Of a stretch of DNA of 64,000 bases, positions 24,288 to 37,300 are shown piece by piece (the first letter of the stretch is position 1; each line of letters opens with the position of its first letter). The stretch spans positions 43,967-107,966 of the forward strand of contig NW_023365764.1 of NCBI RefSeq assembly GCF_000003815.2, given 5' to 3'. This stretch comes from Branchiostoma floridae (lineage: Eukaryota; Chordata; Leptocardii; Amphioxiformes; Branchiostomatidae). The translations under genes were made by a program, and so were the position numbers. A model generated the notes under the pieces. That model did not search any database, was not told the DNA's origin, and worked only from the letters and a program-made list of their open reading frames with translations.

Positions 24288-25321
24288 TTAATACTAGAGT
24301 TCAACGAACACATATCTTTGCCAAATAAACCAGGTTTGATATGTAGAATGATGTCTGTAGACATAAATGTGTTACTCATTACATTTTATTTTATATGCCT
24401 GGAGTTGTTTCATAACATTTCGCCATTGCTTATGCAAATTAGATCCCTATGCAGATTAGATTTACATAATAATATTAAATTGTATCAAGCATCATTTGCA
24501 TAAATGTGTATTGATATTTCCTTCTTTCTTAGCTAAAAATGTGACAAGTTTGAAAGTCCTATAAGGAATGCAGTGGATTTACAAACTTTTCTCATTAATT
24601 ATGCAAATTAGCAGTCGATTTGCATAATTATGATTCCCATCATGTAGGTCTTCCCTTTGGCTATCTACATACCAAAAACCATGACGATCCGTCAACACGT
24701 TTATATTTTCTCATTAATTATGCAAATGAGGCCGTCATTTGCATAATTAATATGCATTGATATTTCTCTCTTCCTCATCTATATATGTGACAAGTTTGAA
24801 AGTCCTATCATGAAATGCAGTGGATTTATAAACTTTCCTCATTAATTATGCAAATTAATTGCTGATTTGCATAATTGGTATTCCATTGTGTACAGGGGCT
24901 ACTTGGGCTATCTACATACCAAAAACCATGACGATCCATCAACACGTTCTCGAGTTATTCTCGTCCAAAGTTTGAAAGGAAATCGGCGACTGCAGTTCCA
25001 AACAAGCCGCTAGGGGGTCCAAACTTAAAGCACTTACTCTCTGCACCAAGGGCTATCTACCACTCAAAAATCATAACCACAGCAGGTCCAGGACACGAGA
25101 TAAAAAAATTGAGGTTTTGCTGCAGTACCTTAGCAAGCCGCTAGGGGGCCCATTATCGAACTTGACCTTCGTTTTCCCGACCCCTACCCACCTACCAAAT
25201 ATTATTAGGATCCATCAAAGGCTTCTTGAGTTATACTGTTAACACACAGACAGACAGACAGACACACAGACTCACAAGCCTAAAACATAACCTTAGCCAT
25301 TCTGGCAAAGGTAATAATAAA
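24288..25321. mobile_element. TACCTTTGCCA-type TIR element with octamer repeats (DDC 3' flank)
   Basis: It starts AATACTAGAGTTCAACGAAC then CATATCTTTGCCAAATAA, and ends CATTCTGGCAAAGGTAATAA. The interior contains 2-3 internal repeats, each with CTCATTAATTATGCAAAT and a nearby ATTTGCATAATT, followed by the 'GTTCCAAACAAGCCGCTAGG' segment and an AGACAGACAGACAGAC run. No protein is encoded. The homologous flank at 62198 onward lacks it, so it inserted after that duplication. Confidence 0.75.
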
Positions 25322-26364
25322 ATTCATGCTATTAGAAGGAATAAGTTAAGCAATATATGATAATGATCACATTAAATGATTGGTATCCAAAATCAAAATC
25401 AAAACGCTTCATTGATAATTATCCGATTTGTCACTAAATATTGTCATTGGAATATAGGCACTTTTCATACGCTGATTGTTGTTTGCGGTCGTTCTTCATT
25501 ATACAGTGTATTATTGACAATTCATAAAACAATACCGTACACACTATTGATATAAGTGAGCCATGTTACATTTTATTATTTCAAGATGTCGATATAAAGA
25601 CTTAAAAACAGTATCTTCAAGAACATAATATAGTACATAATTTCTGTCACCCTTTTCAACAAAACACCGCAGCACAAAAATGACGTGTTTTTTTGTTGTT
25701 GAAAGAATCGTATTGGTCACTGTCATATTTGACACTGTTCGTTTTTCTGCCTAGATATGAACCTTTTTGTCTTTAGTGTTTATCAATACAATATTGATCG
25801 AATGATAAGGAAATCTATATCAAGTTTATTCTACATTATACTTGTTTCCGTCTTGACTCTTACTGTAACACAAAGTACAAAATAGAGGTATAAAATAAAG
25901 CTTAACATCATAGTTAACACGAAATAAGGGCTAACATAATTATTTGATATAGTGTTCCATCGGAGTAGGCAAATCATTAATTTCATCAACAAAACAGTCC
26001 CTTATGTATTTGCCTATTTTTGTATTATCGAAAGTTGTGATATCAAAAGATATATACAAATCTGTTTGTAGCATCGAGTCTCTTAAAATCTATTGTACCT
26101 AATTTACCCCGCACACCATCACTACATTGTCTTATAAAATCCAGGTGTTATATATGTCACAAATCTTATAGACAGAAACATTGTCCTCATATATACCATG
26201 GCAGTGTATGGCATTTGAAGATAAGCAATAAACACATCATGCAACACGGTACACAACAATCGAAATACATGCAACAAGACCGAATATGCCTGATATGCCA
26301 AGGCTTTTTCTAGTGGATTTGTTCAAAGCAAAGCCATTTAATCACTTAAAGTATTCTACGAGTA
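25322..26364. other. Intergenic, partly duplicated at 62198-62370
   Basis: About 25370-25490 (TTGGTATCCAAAAT ... TTATCCGATTTGTC ... TATTGTCATTGGAATATA) matches 62245-62360. Beyond that I recognise no gene or repeat. Confidence 0.5.
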
Positions 26365-26490
26365 GAGGTTCGGCTCCGGCTGTTTTTGACGTGTCTTATG
26401 CGTTTCTATCGGGAATATAAAGAGATATAAAGACAAAGTAGAAAGCCCAATAAAAACACGTCAAAAAAGCCGGAGCCAATTCTCTGCTTG
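26365..26490. repeat. Small inverted-repeat element
   Basis: GGCTCCGGCTGTTTTTGACG at 26372 and CGTCAAAAAAGCCGGAGCC near 26459-26477 are inverted copies about 85 bp apart, with weaker pairing outside (AGTAGAGGTTC against AATTCTCTGCTT). MITE-like. Confidence 0.6.
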
Positions 26491-26575
26491 GAGGGTACAA
26501 CTCAAGGCAGCGACGTTGCTGGGTGGTGGAAATAGTTATGCAAGGAGCTCGAGATAGCGGTAAACATCGTTTATA

Positions 26576-29494
26576 TCACTCACCACCACTCACCGGTCCC
26601 ATAGCCTCACCGGCCGTAGGGGCAGCACATCCATCAACATAAGTTTTCCACCCTTTTCTGTCCTCAGCCAAGGTTGCAAGATGGTTGACTGTTTGTCCTG
26701 ACCAGTCTTTTAAATCACTAGTCCAAGTCCGTCGTGGACGACCCCTAGGTCTTGCACCCTCCGCCCTTCCTTGGAGTATGGTGTGGGTCAAAGTACCCTT
26801 TGCTCTTGTAGCATGGCCAAACCACTGTAGTTTCTTCTTTTTCACTAGTGACAGGAAACTTGGACGCGGGCCTACTAGGGACTTAACACGCTGCATGACT
26901 TCTCTGTTAGAAGTGTGAGTTGACCAGTGGACACGAAGTAGTCTTCGGTAGCAGTTCATCTCAAATGCATTTATCCGTTTCACAATCTCTGCATTTAGAG
27001 TCCAAGACTCAGCGCCATACAGGAAGATTGATAACACAAGGGAACGTAGAAGTTGGATTTTTGTTGGCGGGGAGATGTTGTGACTATTCCAGATGTGCTT
27101 AAGTCTCGACAGTACGGAGGTTGCCTTGGCTATCCTGACCTTTATCTCTCTCACAGAACTGCAGTCCTCTGTCTGAAGGGATCCCAGGTATGTAAATTCG
27201 CTAACCTGCTGTTCTAGGTCAGTGCCTCTCACTGTAACCTGTACTGTGTCTGACGGGCCAGTCACAAGGCACTTGGTCTTCTCCAGGCTGACTTCCATAC
27301 CGTATCTCCGGCTAGTGGAGTCCAGGCAGCTAAAGTGAGTTTGTTGGTCCTGTTTAGAGCCGTCAATCAGGTCGACATCGTCAGCAAATTGTAGGTGGTT
27401 GATGATACAACCTGCAAGTTTGACCGGAGACTCTAGTGGTGGCAGGGCTTCTCTCATGATGTTTTCCAAGAAGATGTTGCAGAGTGTTGGTGACAGCAGG
27501 CACCCCTGCCGCACTCCTACTGACGTAGGGAAGCACTCACTGAACTCATTGCCTATCATGACTGTGCTTTGTGACGCTTTGTAGAGTGCTTCTATGGAGT
27601 TGATGATGCCCCGACTTATGTTGAAGCGACGCATTACTGCCCACAGTCCGTTCTGCCAAATCCTATCAAAGCACTTCTTGTAGTCAACAAATGTGTGGTA
27701 CACTGGTTTCCCAAGTTCCCTGTACTTCTCACAGATCATACGTAAGTTGAAGATCTGCTCAGCGCAGGACCTGCCTTTCCTAAATCCGGCCTGTTCTTCT
27801 GCGAGAATCTGTTCAGCTTGTGGTTGAAGCCGCTTTAGGATGACCTTTAGAAGGATTTTGCTTGGGTGAGAAATTAGGCTGATAGTGCGATAGTTTTGGC
27901 AGTTCTTTAGGTTTCCTTTCTTTGGAAGTGGTATGACAATAGAGGTTGTCCATGCCTCTGGCCAGTTCCCTGTTTTATATACATAGTTACAAATTCTTGT
28001 GTACATCTTGACCACTGGGTCACCCCCAGCTTTCAGTAACTCTGCAGGTATATTGTCAATGCCCGGTGACTTTCCTAGTTTCAAGGTTTTGATGGCTGAG
28101 AGCACTTCTGCTTCAAGGATGTCAGGGTCATCGTCTTCTTGTAGTTGACATGTGTATGCTTTCAGTTCTTCCAGCACATCTTGTTCTGCTGTCAGCTGGT
28201 AGTTGTACAACTCATAACAGTACTCTTTCCAGCGTCTTGTTATGTCTGGCTTTGTAGTTAGCAAGTTACCTTCATCGTCCTCAATGCATGTGTTTCTATT
28301 TACCGTCTTCTGAGTAAGTGTTTTCAAAGTCTGGTACGCTTGCTTAGTGTTGTTGTTCTGGATACCCTCTTCTATCTTACTGCACTCCTGGCGTATCCAT
28401 TCTTCCTTTGCCTCTCTAATGGCCCGTTTAACTTCCAGGTTTGCTTTCTGATATTCACTGTTCTTTTGTCGTGTTTTGAATCTAACCTTTTTCTTTTCCC
28501 TTCTGTCGTCGCACTTTTGAAGGACTTCAGCTGATATCCATGGGTGTTTTGCTCGCCGTGCTTTCCCTAGTAAGTTTTCTGCCGCAGCTTTCAGGTTTGT
28601 TTCTGCTTCTGTTGCAAGTTTGTCATCTGCATTGTTGTCAGCAAGTAAAGGTGCAAATCTGCTTCCAATCTCTTCTTGGAATGCAGCAAGGATGCTTGGG
28701 TCCTTAAGTTTTTCTGTGTTGTAGCGTGTTCTTGCGTTTTCCCTCTTTTGCTGTGTCTTCAGACAGACTGCCAGTGTTGTCATTACCAAATCATGGTCAC
28801 TCCCAACATCAGCACCTGGGAAGGTGCGGGTTTGTGCTAAGTTTAAGCTACTCAAGTGTCTTTTCCCTATGAGAATGAAGTCTATCATGTTATGGGTCTT
28901 GCCGTCTGGTGAGTGCCAAGTTGCCTTCCTGCTGGTTTTGTGTCGTGGGAAGGTATTTGCTATAGCTAGGCTGTGGTACCTAGCAAACTCTAGTAGACGC
29001 AGGCCACTGTCATTTGTTGTGCCCAGTCCATGCTTGCCCACTGTCCCTGACCAGTCCTTATGGGCATCTGTCCCTATTTTGGCATTGAAATCTCCCTGTA
29101 ATATAGTTATATCCTTCTTATGAACTCTTTGCATTGTTTGGGTTAAGTCATCATAGAAGTTGTCCAGATCTGTGCTGGAGGCTTCTGTTGTTGGCGCATA
29201 CGCCTGGATAACATTGAGATTAAACGGGGTGGCTTTAAAACGTAGTACCATAAGTCGACTGGAAATCGGGTGGAACTCGATTACGGCTGTCTTAATCTTC
29301 TTATGTACCATTATCGCAGTGCCCTGTTGGTGTATACGTTCGTGTCCGCTGTGGTAAACAATGTGTCCTTCATCAGTAACTAGTTCGCCTGTGCCTGTTA
29401 GTCTCGCCTCGGCTATCCCTATAATGTCCCATCTATAGTTCATTAGCTCATATTCCAATTGTTGGAGTTTACCTTGAGCGTTGAGTGTCCTCGT
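26576..29494 (-). mobile_element. Non-LTR retrotransposon, APE endonuclease + reverse transcriptase, 5' truncated
   Basis: One uninterrupted frame of about 972 codons ends at the stop at 26576. It opens at 29494 right after an in-frame TAA, with TRTLNAQGKLQQLEYEL. Related proteins carry an upstream WN(V)-type segment, so the extreme N-terminus is missing; no ATG starts the frame at the right place. Domains: AP-endonuclease with AEAR, GDFNAKIG and SDHDLV; reverse transcriptase with KSPGIDNIPAELL, QAGFRKGRSC, VGVRQGCLLSP and catalytic FADDVD; a C-terminal region with YGAESWTLN, CYRRLLRVHW, WFGHATR and a basic RPRGRPRRTW. This layout suits RTE-like or related APE-type elements; I cannot fix the clade. 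An open frame with a lost 5' end indicates a young, dead-on-arrival insertion. Confidence 0.93.
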
Positions 29495-29816
29495 TTATAT
29501 GTAAGAAGATAAAAAGGAGGTAAACAGTTTTCAAATTCTTGACAGTAGACTTGACAATTACCTTATTAAAAATACTTGTCAACCATGGCAGTCACGAGAC
29601 TGGCAAAAACTGGACACACATCATCATAAACAAACACACCGAAAACAATACCTCTGTGTTGACGGAAGTAATAGTGAACTTCTGAAACCTGAAACAAAGT
29701 GCTGCTTTCAAAGAGATATGCACTTTCTCGGATTTTCTTCAAGTTTCTTAATACGTGTTACAAAGAAATTTCCTCAAATATATAAGTTTCATACATAAAT
29801 GATTGTAATAACTTAA

Positions 29817-30755
29817 CCCTCAAACACCCGATTGGGGTCCATTTGGACCCCAGGCTTGAATTTTGAAGCACCATTTGAACATTTGAAGAAAAATTTCTTC
29901 CGTGACTTTGTCAGTCAATATCTTCTACCCCTTCTCGTAAGTTTTTATGAAGATTGGTACAATACTGTTGAACCTATAAAGAAAGTCGGTGATTAGTCCG
30001 TCTGGGGTCCAAACGGACCCCAGCAAAAAAGTGCAGCTTTTGAAACAAACTTTTGAGTCTAACTCCCTAACTACTTCGTATCACCACCAAACTTTCAGAG
30101 AATAATAAACATGGAAAACAAAATCCTCAATAAAACTTCTGTGTCATTACCATATAGTATGACGACATTACGACGTCATGTAGCTAATAAGGGTGGCCAT
30201 GAAATTAGCATAGATTATAAATTTTGAATCATGAAAATGGCATTGAATTTCATAGAATTTTAGTGTTGTAAGAAAAGAAGCATGGTTTACCAAGAAAACC
30301 TTGTTTAAATCGAAATTGGCAAAATTTCGCAAAAATATGCCTGTCAGAATTCCGTTGCCATGGCAACCCCAAACAATGATAAGTTTACTTTATTGACAAA
30401 AAGATTTTGCTAACAATATTTTGTGATATATGACCAAGTTTCGTAGCTTTAGCACTAACCGTTCATGAGTTATACGACATAAAGGTTGCTGAGGGCCTCA
30501 AAATTCCCCTCTCTGGTCGGTATAGGTTTAGTGCAAAACATCGTCCTTCTGATCTTTTGCATAAATTATGATAATGAGGTGGAATTAGCATCACCTTAAC
30601 ATGTCAAAATATTCCTCTTACATTGAAGAAGCAAAGTATGTACAATGACGACCGATAGGAATTGGAACTGAGATTTTACGAACAAAACATTTTGGGGTCC
30701 GTTTGGACCCCACTCGGTCATTTTAGTCGCAAAAAAAAGGTCGGGTGCTTGAGGG
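29817..30755. mobile_element. piggyBac-type MITE with TTAA target duplication
   Basis: The left end CCCTCAAACACCCGA and right end TCGGGTGCTTGAGGG are inverted repeats, each bordered by TTAA (29813-29816 and 30756-30759). TTAA duplication is the hallmark of piggyBac transposition. The 939-bp interior has no transposase. Three near-palindromes GGGGTCC(N)nGGACCCC lie inside, at about 29834, 30004 and 30693. A diverged relative of the interior is at 35030-35400. Confidence 0.85.
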
Positions 30756-30759
30756 TTAA

Positions 30760-31367
30760 ATGTGCATTTCAATCAAAAAGTCTTAAAATATGTCAATTCC
30801 TTTCTCAGGTGCAGTTCATTGGACTGTATTGACTTGTTATAATTTGCAGGAAAATATTTACTATATTTACTTTAGGAAGGATTTATACAATACTGGTGTT
30901 CTTGAAATCAGAAGATATACGGGTGTCCTATGGACAATACTGCAGGTGCTGCAATCTACGAACGCCGAACTTGAACGTTTACTAAATGACTAGATCTAAT
31001 GTGTTTTAATACAGCTAATACAAACCCCATTGATAAAAGGTGCAAATGTACATACAAAGAGGGTGTCTTACCATGTAATTGATAGTCTTTGAAACTGTAC
31101 AAGAAAATATATAGTATGTACCATCAAATAACAATAAGAAGTAAGCATATATGCATTGCAAATATACAAATGAAATGAATAAATCATTTCAACTACTGAC
31201 AGCAGTAATGTGTTTTGCACATTAGCAAATATGTTCTTCCTACTGAAGCAAATTGGGCAAAACTTGTGTGTATCCAATCATTTTCTTGACTAAATTGATC
31301 TGAACAAGAGGGTGCTCATGCCTTAGTCAATAATATAAAATTATCATGCCTTCTGGGCTTGTGTACA
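30760..31367. other. 3' flank of the CLCC1-like/ARM gene
   Basis: AT-rich. No exon or repeat recognised; it should include the 3' UTR of the minus-strand gene ending at 31368. Confidence 0.4.
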
Positions 31368-34300
31368 TCAGGTCTCCAGAAGTTTCAGTGTTTTCTTTAC
31401 GGTATATCTTACACACCATGAGGCATGATTCAATTGTGCCCTCAACTTCTCTACCAAAGAAGAATTATTCTTTATGATGGCTTTGTTACCATCGTGGATG
31501 GCCAACGATTGAATGCATGCAAATGCGCATTCTTTTTCTTTATCATCGCCAACTTCAACAAATGTGGTCAACGAGTCTAACAACCCTCTTTCCAAAAAAA
31601 TGTGCTTGTTGTCATCGGTGCGCACAAGACTGGTTACTGTTTCCACAAGCTCCTTCGCTGAGTGGGTATAACAGCCTATCTTAGCTTGATGTTCTACACT
31701 GGGGATTGCCTGATTCAACAGGGCTACAATATAATCACCTAATTCGGGGCTGACCTTGATAAGATGCAGCTCATTTGTCTCAACAATAAATGATAAGCAG
31801 GAGAATGCTACTAGTATGACATATTTATCTTCACTACAAAGGTATGGTAGCAGGACGTTCACGGCCCCAGCATCATGGAAATATTCCTTGATGTCTGACA
31901 TTCTTGCACTGTTGTAGAGGATGGAGATCAGGCACAGAGATTTCGCCTGGAAGTCGTGCAAAAGACAAATTTTGACAAACAGTTAGCCATCAGAATTCGC
32001 AGAAGCAAATAACAAGCTTGCTGTGTTCATATTCCATGAATAAGAGATTCTACACGTACCTGACTTTGGGAATCCTCGGTACCATACTTTGCAAGTTCCT
32101 GCACAAGTAGTACAAAAAGTCCGCTCTTCCCAACAGCACAACTAAATTCTGAGCTAACATTGGTTAGGCTGACCAGAATACTGTATAAAAGGTCCAAACA
32201 TTCAGGATCCCGTATTCCGCCTGTTTCCTGGGTGGGCTCCGATGACAGAAAGGCCAGATATTCCATGAAAACCGTGGCAGCGTCAATGTTAGCCAGGTGA
32301 TATGCTATCAGCTTCCTTTCTGTGCCCTGACTGTAATCAATGAATGGTACAAAAATGCCCTTTGCCAACGACCAGCGCACATTAGGAATGGACTTATGTT
32401 GCTTGCTCCTTTGCATGAGGTCTATTACTTGATGCATTTGTCTGAGGTCAGCAAAGAACTTTGCACTTCTCTCTTCATCTGTGCCTTTCTTACTTTGTCG
32501 ATTGGTGGACTCTGTAACATGAATGGTATTTTAAGTTATACGTATCCGAGAAAATTAATGTGTGTGTGTGTGTGTGTGTGTGGCAAGTAGTGGAATCTAG
32601 TTATAAGAATTGGACAGTTGATTCGCCATAAAACGCATGGCCTCTGTACATGTGTGATATTGTGTCACATAGAGTGATTTAGATTATTCAGTTATATATA
32701 GTATTCGTGATTGGGCATATGATGCAGGAGTATATGCTATTCAAACACCTTTTTAAAACTACTAAAAATACTAACAATTCTCGGCATATTTGAAATGCAC
32801 ATTTTGAATAACATATCTCTAAATTACATTTGTAGAAGCATTTCCCAGCATGATAAAATTAATCTAAAACAGTTTGAATTAAGTTGAATCCAAACTTTTC
32901 CATAATACAACAATTGCATCTACTGCAATGAACCTATCGATCGAATTCTAGTGGTTGAATAGAAATAGTTTGGAAAATCAACATAGCAGGAGAGCATTGG
33001 GAACTGAAAGGAAAAACTATGGTCACATGGGTGGTGCGCATGTACAGAACACAGACATGAACTTTGATAAACCCTTTACCACATGAAGTTCAACTCACCT
33101 CTTACAGTAAGCATAAGTTCCGTAAGTCCTCCAGATTCAAACAACGCTTTGAGCATAAATTCCACTCGAGAATCGTCACCGGCAGTGTCATCATTATTAT
33201 CACTGCTCACTTTTTTCGCACACATTTTACTTTGACCATAGTCATCACGTCCCCCTTGATTATTTCCAGGGCCAGAAATTCTGCAGAAAGGACACGTTAC
33301 AAAGCATCATTATCACCATTTGGGGCAAAGCAGCCAATGAGATATTGTAACATTGGAAGTATGCTAAAGATTAAAGAAATAGGTATCAGCTTGAAGTTGT
33401 ATTCCTTTGTTAGGTATAAATATTTCTGTTACAGGTATGGCATTAACAGGGGAATTTCTTATATATCTTTGTACATTGAGCATTTCTTGGAACAAATTGT
33501 ATTTCGTACATGTAGTCACAAAACATACAGTTTATTGTCGGGAGGAGGATCAGGTGATCTCATGTACCTAACCACAATTTCCACGACCAGCACGATGAGG
33601 ACTAGCACAGTGAGGAACAACACAGCGAGGACCAGCACGAACATAACCAACACGGACATGATGGCCTTTGCATTTACATGGTTCCCGATACCGATGATTA
33701 TCAGCTGGACTGGTCGGACAACATATTTAGTGACCGTAGCTGTCATCACCTGAAACATGCAAATAGATGTGATAACCTCAAATTCCAAACCTAAGGAAAA
33801 AAAAAACAGACAGGAATTCCATCTCACTGTATCCACTGAAATTCTTGAGTTCTGTGGAAGTTTTCTTATTGTATGTCATTCCACCATACCTTAGGTAGAA
33901 GAGGGAAATATCATCTGTTATTAATTAAAATAAGTCTTCAAAATGCAATTGATTAATCTCTGTCAGTTTTCTCCAAGTGACGCGGCCTTATCATAGTAAC
34001 CGCCCGTGAATTATGTCACCGTATACACCTCAGGGCGGGTCATTTACCCTTATTTAGTTCACATTTGGGCAGAAGTTATTTTTAGAGTATTCTGTTTCCC
34101 TCGGTGGCAATTCTGGAAAAGTCCGTGTTGCATGGGGAGGGAGATCTATTTTTAGTTTATCTAAAACTTTCCTTGCGTTCGTGAAATCCGCTCGAATTTG
34201 GCAAAAATGTCATGACGGTTTACCTGAAGTGGGTTGATCTCCCAAAAGGGATCGACATACAAGGCCTGGTGGTATTTCTCGGAGACATACCAGTGCATCC

Positions 34301-37300
34301 AGAAATTGTTCGACCTGCATGAGCGGATACTGTCGTCGTTATACTCGGTGGGACACTCCTGTGGAAACAAACACATTTTAGATAGTTTCTGACCACACAT
34401 GTATGGTTCCTTCCTCCTGTCTCAATACTGTCCCTTGCTTCTCTCGTTAACATGGTTTGGCAGGCAGCATGGTCCGCACATATGATTAAAACCGCAAATA
34501 CATGGAAGTATTCAGAATCTAAGAATACACGTATTTCTAATTAGTAAACACATAGTTGGATATGAGTATCCTGAAATCTATTTTAGCTACAGTTCAGTAA
34601 TTTCAAATCGCTACAACGGCCACCCAAACGAGTACATTAAATCTCGTGAAATTGCGCCCCCAGACGGAATTGTGGGGAAATTCACCATCTACCTCTCCCA
34701 GACTGCACTGCGGCCCGGGTGGTGGGGAAGAACTTTCACTGTAATTCACCTGCATCATGGTCGCTAATACCTTTAACTTACCTGAGCCACGATGACAGCC
34801 TTCTTAGCTTCTTCCATCTGGTACATGTGGACCCACTCCCACCCAATGCAGAACACTGACAGCATCACGAAGCCGCATGCTGTCCATACCCTTGTACTGT
34901 TCCAGCTCTCGACCCGACAAGTCTCAACCTACACAAAGAAATATTGAAAGTGATGTCGATTCAGTTTACTTTACCGAAGAGCTGCAGTAACATTCCACTA
35001 ACGTCATCTCATTACCATAAATCATGAATACCTAATTATAAATGCCATACTAAGATATATTAGACATTAAAGATACATGGTAACAAGCATAGTTTAGCAA
35101 GAAAATCTTAAAATCCCATTGTTTAAACGAAAATGAGTGAATTTGGTAAAATATGCCTTTCAGAAACCCGTTGCCATGGCAACACGGAAAATCATAAACT
35201 TACTCAATTTTTTTTTAATTGTTGCCAACAATATTGTAGGTAAAGTTACTAAATTTGGTTGTCCTAGCACAAGCCCTTTGGGAGTTATACGACGTCAAAA
35301 TTGGCATAGGCACTTTTGCCCCCCCCCCCCCAAGTCAATAACCTCACACGTTACGCTAAAGAAGCAGAGTCAAATTTCTATCATTCCATAAAGAGCACAC
35401 CGCATCCCAAGTATGTGGTTATAAATCACACATAGCGTGTTTTTTTCCTTCCCTGTACCATGCCCTGTAAGGATTCATTTTTCCAGGATCTGCTGTTTGT
35501 CTTCTTTTTGCAGCATCCGCTCTTCTAATTATATTTCAGCCATACATAGTATGGTGAAATATATTGTATTCGTAATGTTTCTTCTTTCTTCTTCTTCTTC
35601 TTCTTCTTCTCCTGTCAAATCTTCAAAGTGATTCATCTCCGCCGTTCCTGGACCGAATGACCTGAAATTTGGCACAAGGGTAGAATGGGCCAATACCTTG
35701 ATGCTTTTTTCTCAGTTTTTTTCATATCTACCTCTAAAATGATTTTATTGAGATTTTTTGGTCAATTTTAGACCAAAACTGTATATTTTGGCCCCTGTAC
35801 CCTGGTATTACAACCAAATGAGCTGACATTTGACAGAGATGTGCCTTGATAATGCCCCCATATAAATTCGATAACACTTTTGGTGTACAGTACAACAAAA
35901 TGTTTATTTTTGTGATTTTTTGACCAATTTTTGACCAAAAAAGGACACTTTTGGCCCCTGTACCCTGGTATTACAACCAAATGAGCTGAAATTTGACAAA
36001 GATGTGCCCTGATAATGCCCCCCATATAAATTCAATAACACTTTTGGTGTACAGTACAACAAAATGTTTATTTTTGCGATTTTTTGACCAATTTTTGACC
36101 AAAAAAGGACACTTTTGGCTCCTGTACCTTGGTATTGCAACCGAATGAGCTGAAATTTGACACAGATGTGCCTTGATAATCCCTTCATATAAATTCAATA
36201 ACACTTTTGGTGTACAGTGCAACAAAATGCTTATTTTTGCGATTTTGGGCCAATTTTTGACCAAAAAAGGACACTTTTGGCTCCTGTACCCTGGTATTAC
36301 AATTAAATGACCTGAAATTTGGTATAGATAGGCATTAGATACTTTGGTAACAGGAGTCAAGTAAAAATTTTGACATAAACAACTTTAAAATGATTAATTT
36401 TGGCACTTTTCTGAGGGGAAATTTGTTTTCTTTTGGCCTCCTGACGTGACCTTCCGTGACCCCGCACAGAGCCACACCTGTGCGCGTCAGCCGGAGAGTT
36501 AATTGAATCAAAGACCTAGCCAATCAGCGAAGAGGAGGCCAAAGGCTAATTAATATTCATAAGCGGGGCCTCATGATCCCGCATATAGCAGTGTTCCCGC
36601 CAGGGGGAGCGAAGCCCGCCTAAGGCTCTCACATTTTAGACTATTCAGAAGGCTTTATATTGTATCAGTTCTTAGGGGCATATCTATGATAATCGCAGCA
36701 GTCACTTAACTTCTCTTCAGGAGTTTAGCGTAACAATATTTCAGGTCAAACCGTCAAAGGCAACTAAAAACAAACTTTAACGTTACTGAGTTCAACAGTA
36801 CTTATAACTTGTTATCCGAAGTTGAAACGCTAGCGATGGTATTTTCGCTGCGCTGTTAGCTCCGTGCGACTGTTGTTGACGGTCTTATAACGGTATATTT
36901 TGCACCCCTGTACCCTGGTATGAGTAACATTTGGTATAGATAGGCATAAGATAGTTAGTAAAATTATCCAAGTGAAATTTTCGGCATAAAGTACTGTAAA
37001 AGGCTTAATTACAGCACTTTTTTGGGGGGAAATTGGTTTTCTTTCGTTCTCCATGCCATGACCTTTCGGACGTTCACCCCACAGAGCCTACATCTGCACC
37101 TGCGTCTAGCCGGCAGGAAGAGTTAATTCAATTAATGGTTCAGCCAATCAGCGAAGAGAAAAGCGAAGGCTAATCAACATTCATAAGCGGGACCACACAA
37201 TACGTTAACTTGAAGACTCAGGCCGTACAGACTTCTCGCCAGGATTTTTTCAAAGCGTCGGACAGGGGTCCGGGGGCCGCCGAATGTCCCTGGCGGGGTC

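Noticed and set aside
33064-33753. 229-codon plus-strand open frame rich in Thr and Ile
   Set aside because: Antisense to the membrane-span and first ARM exons of the CLCC1-like/ARM gene; no family resemblance.
35768-36360. Three overlapping minus-strand frames with a repeated KNWSKNHKNK-like peptide
   Set aside because: They are translations of the 163-bp tandem repeat with no splice sites or known domain.
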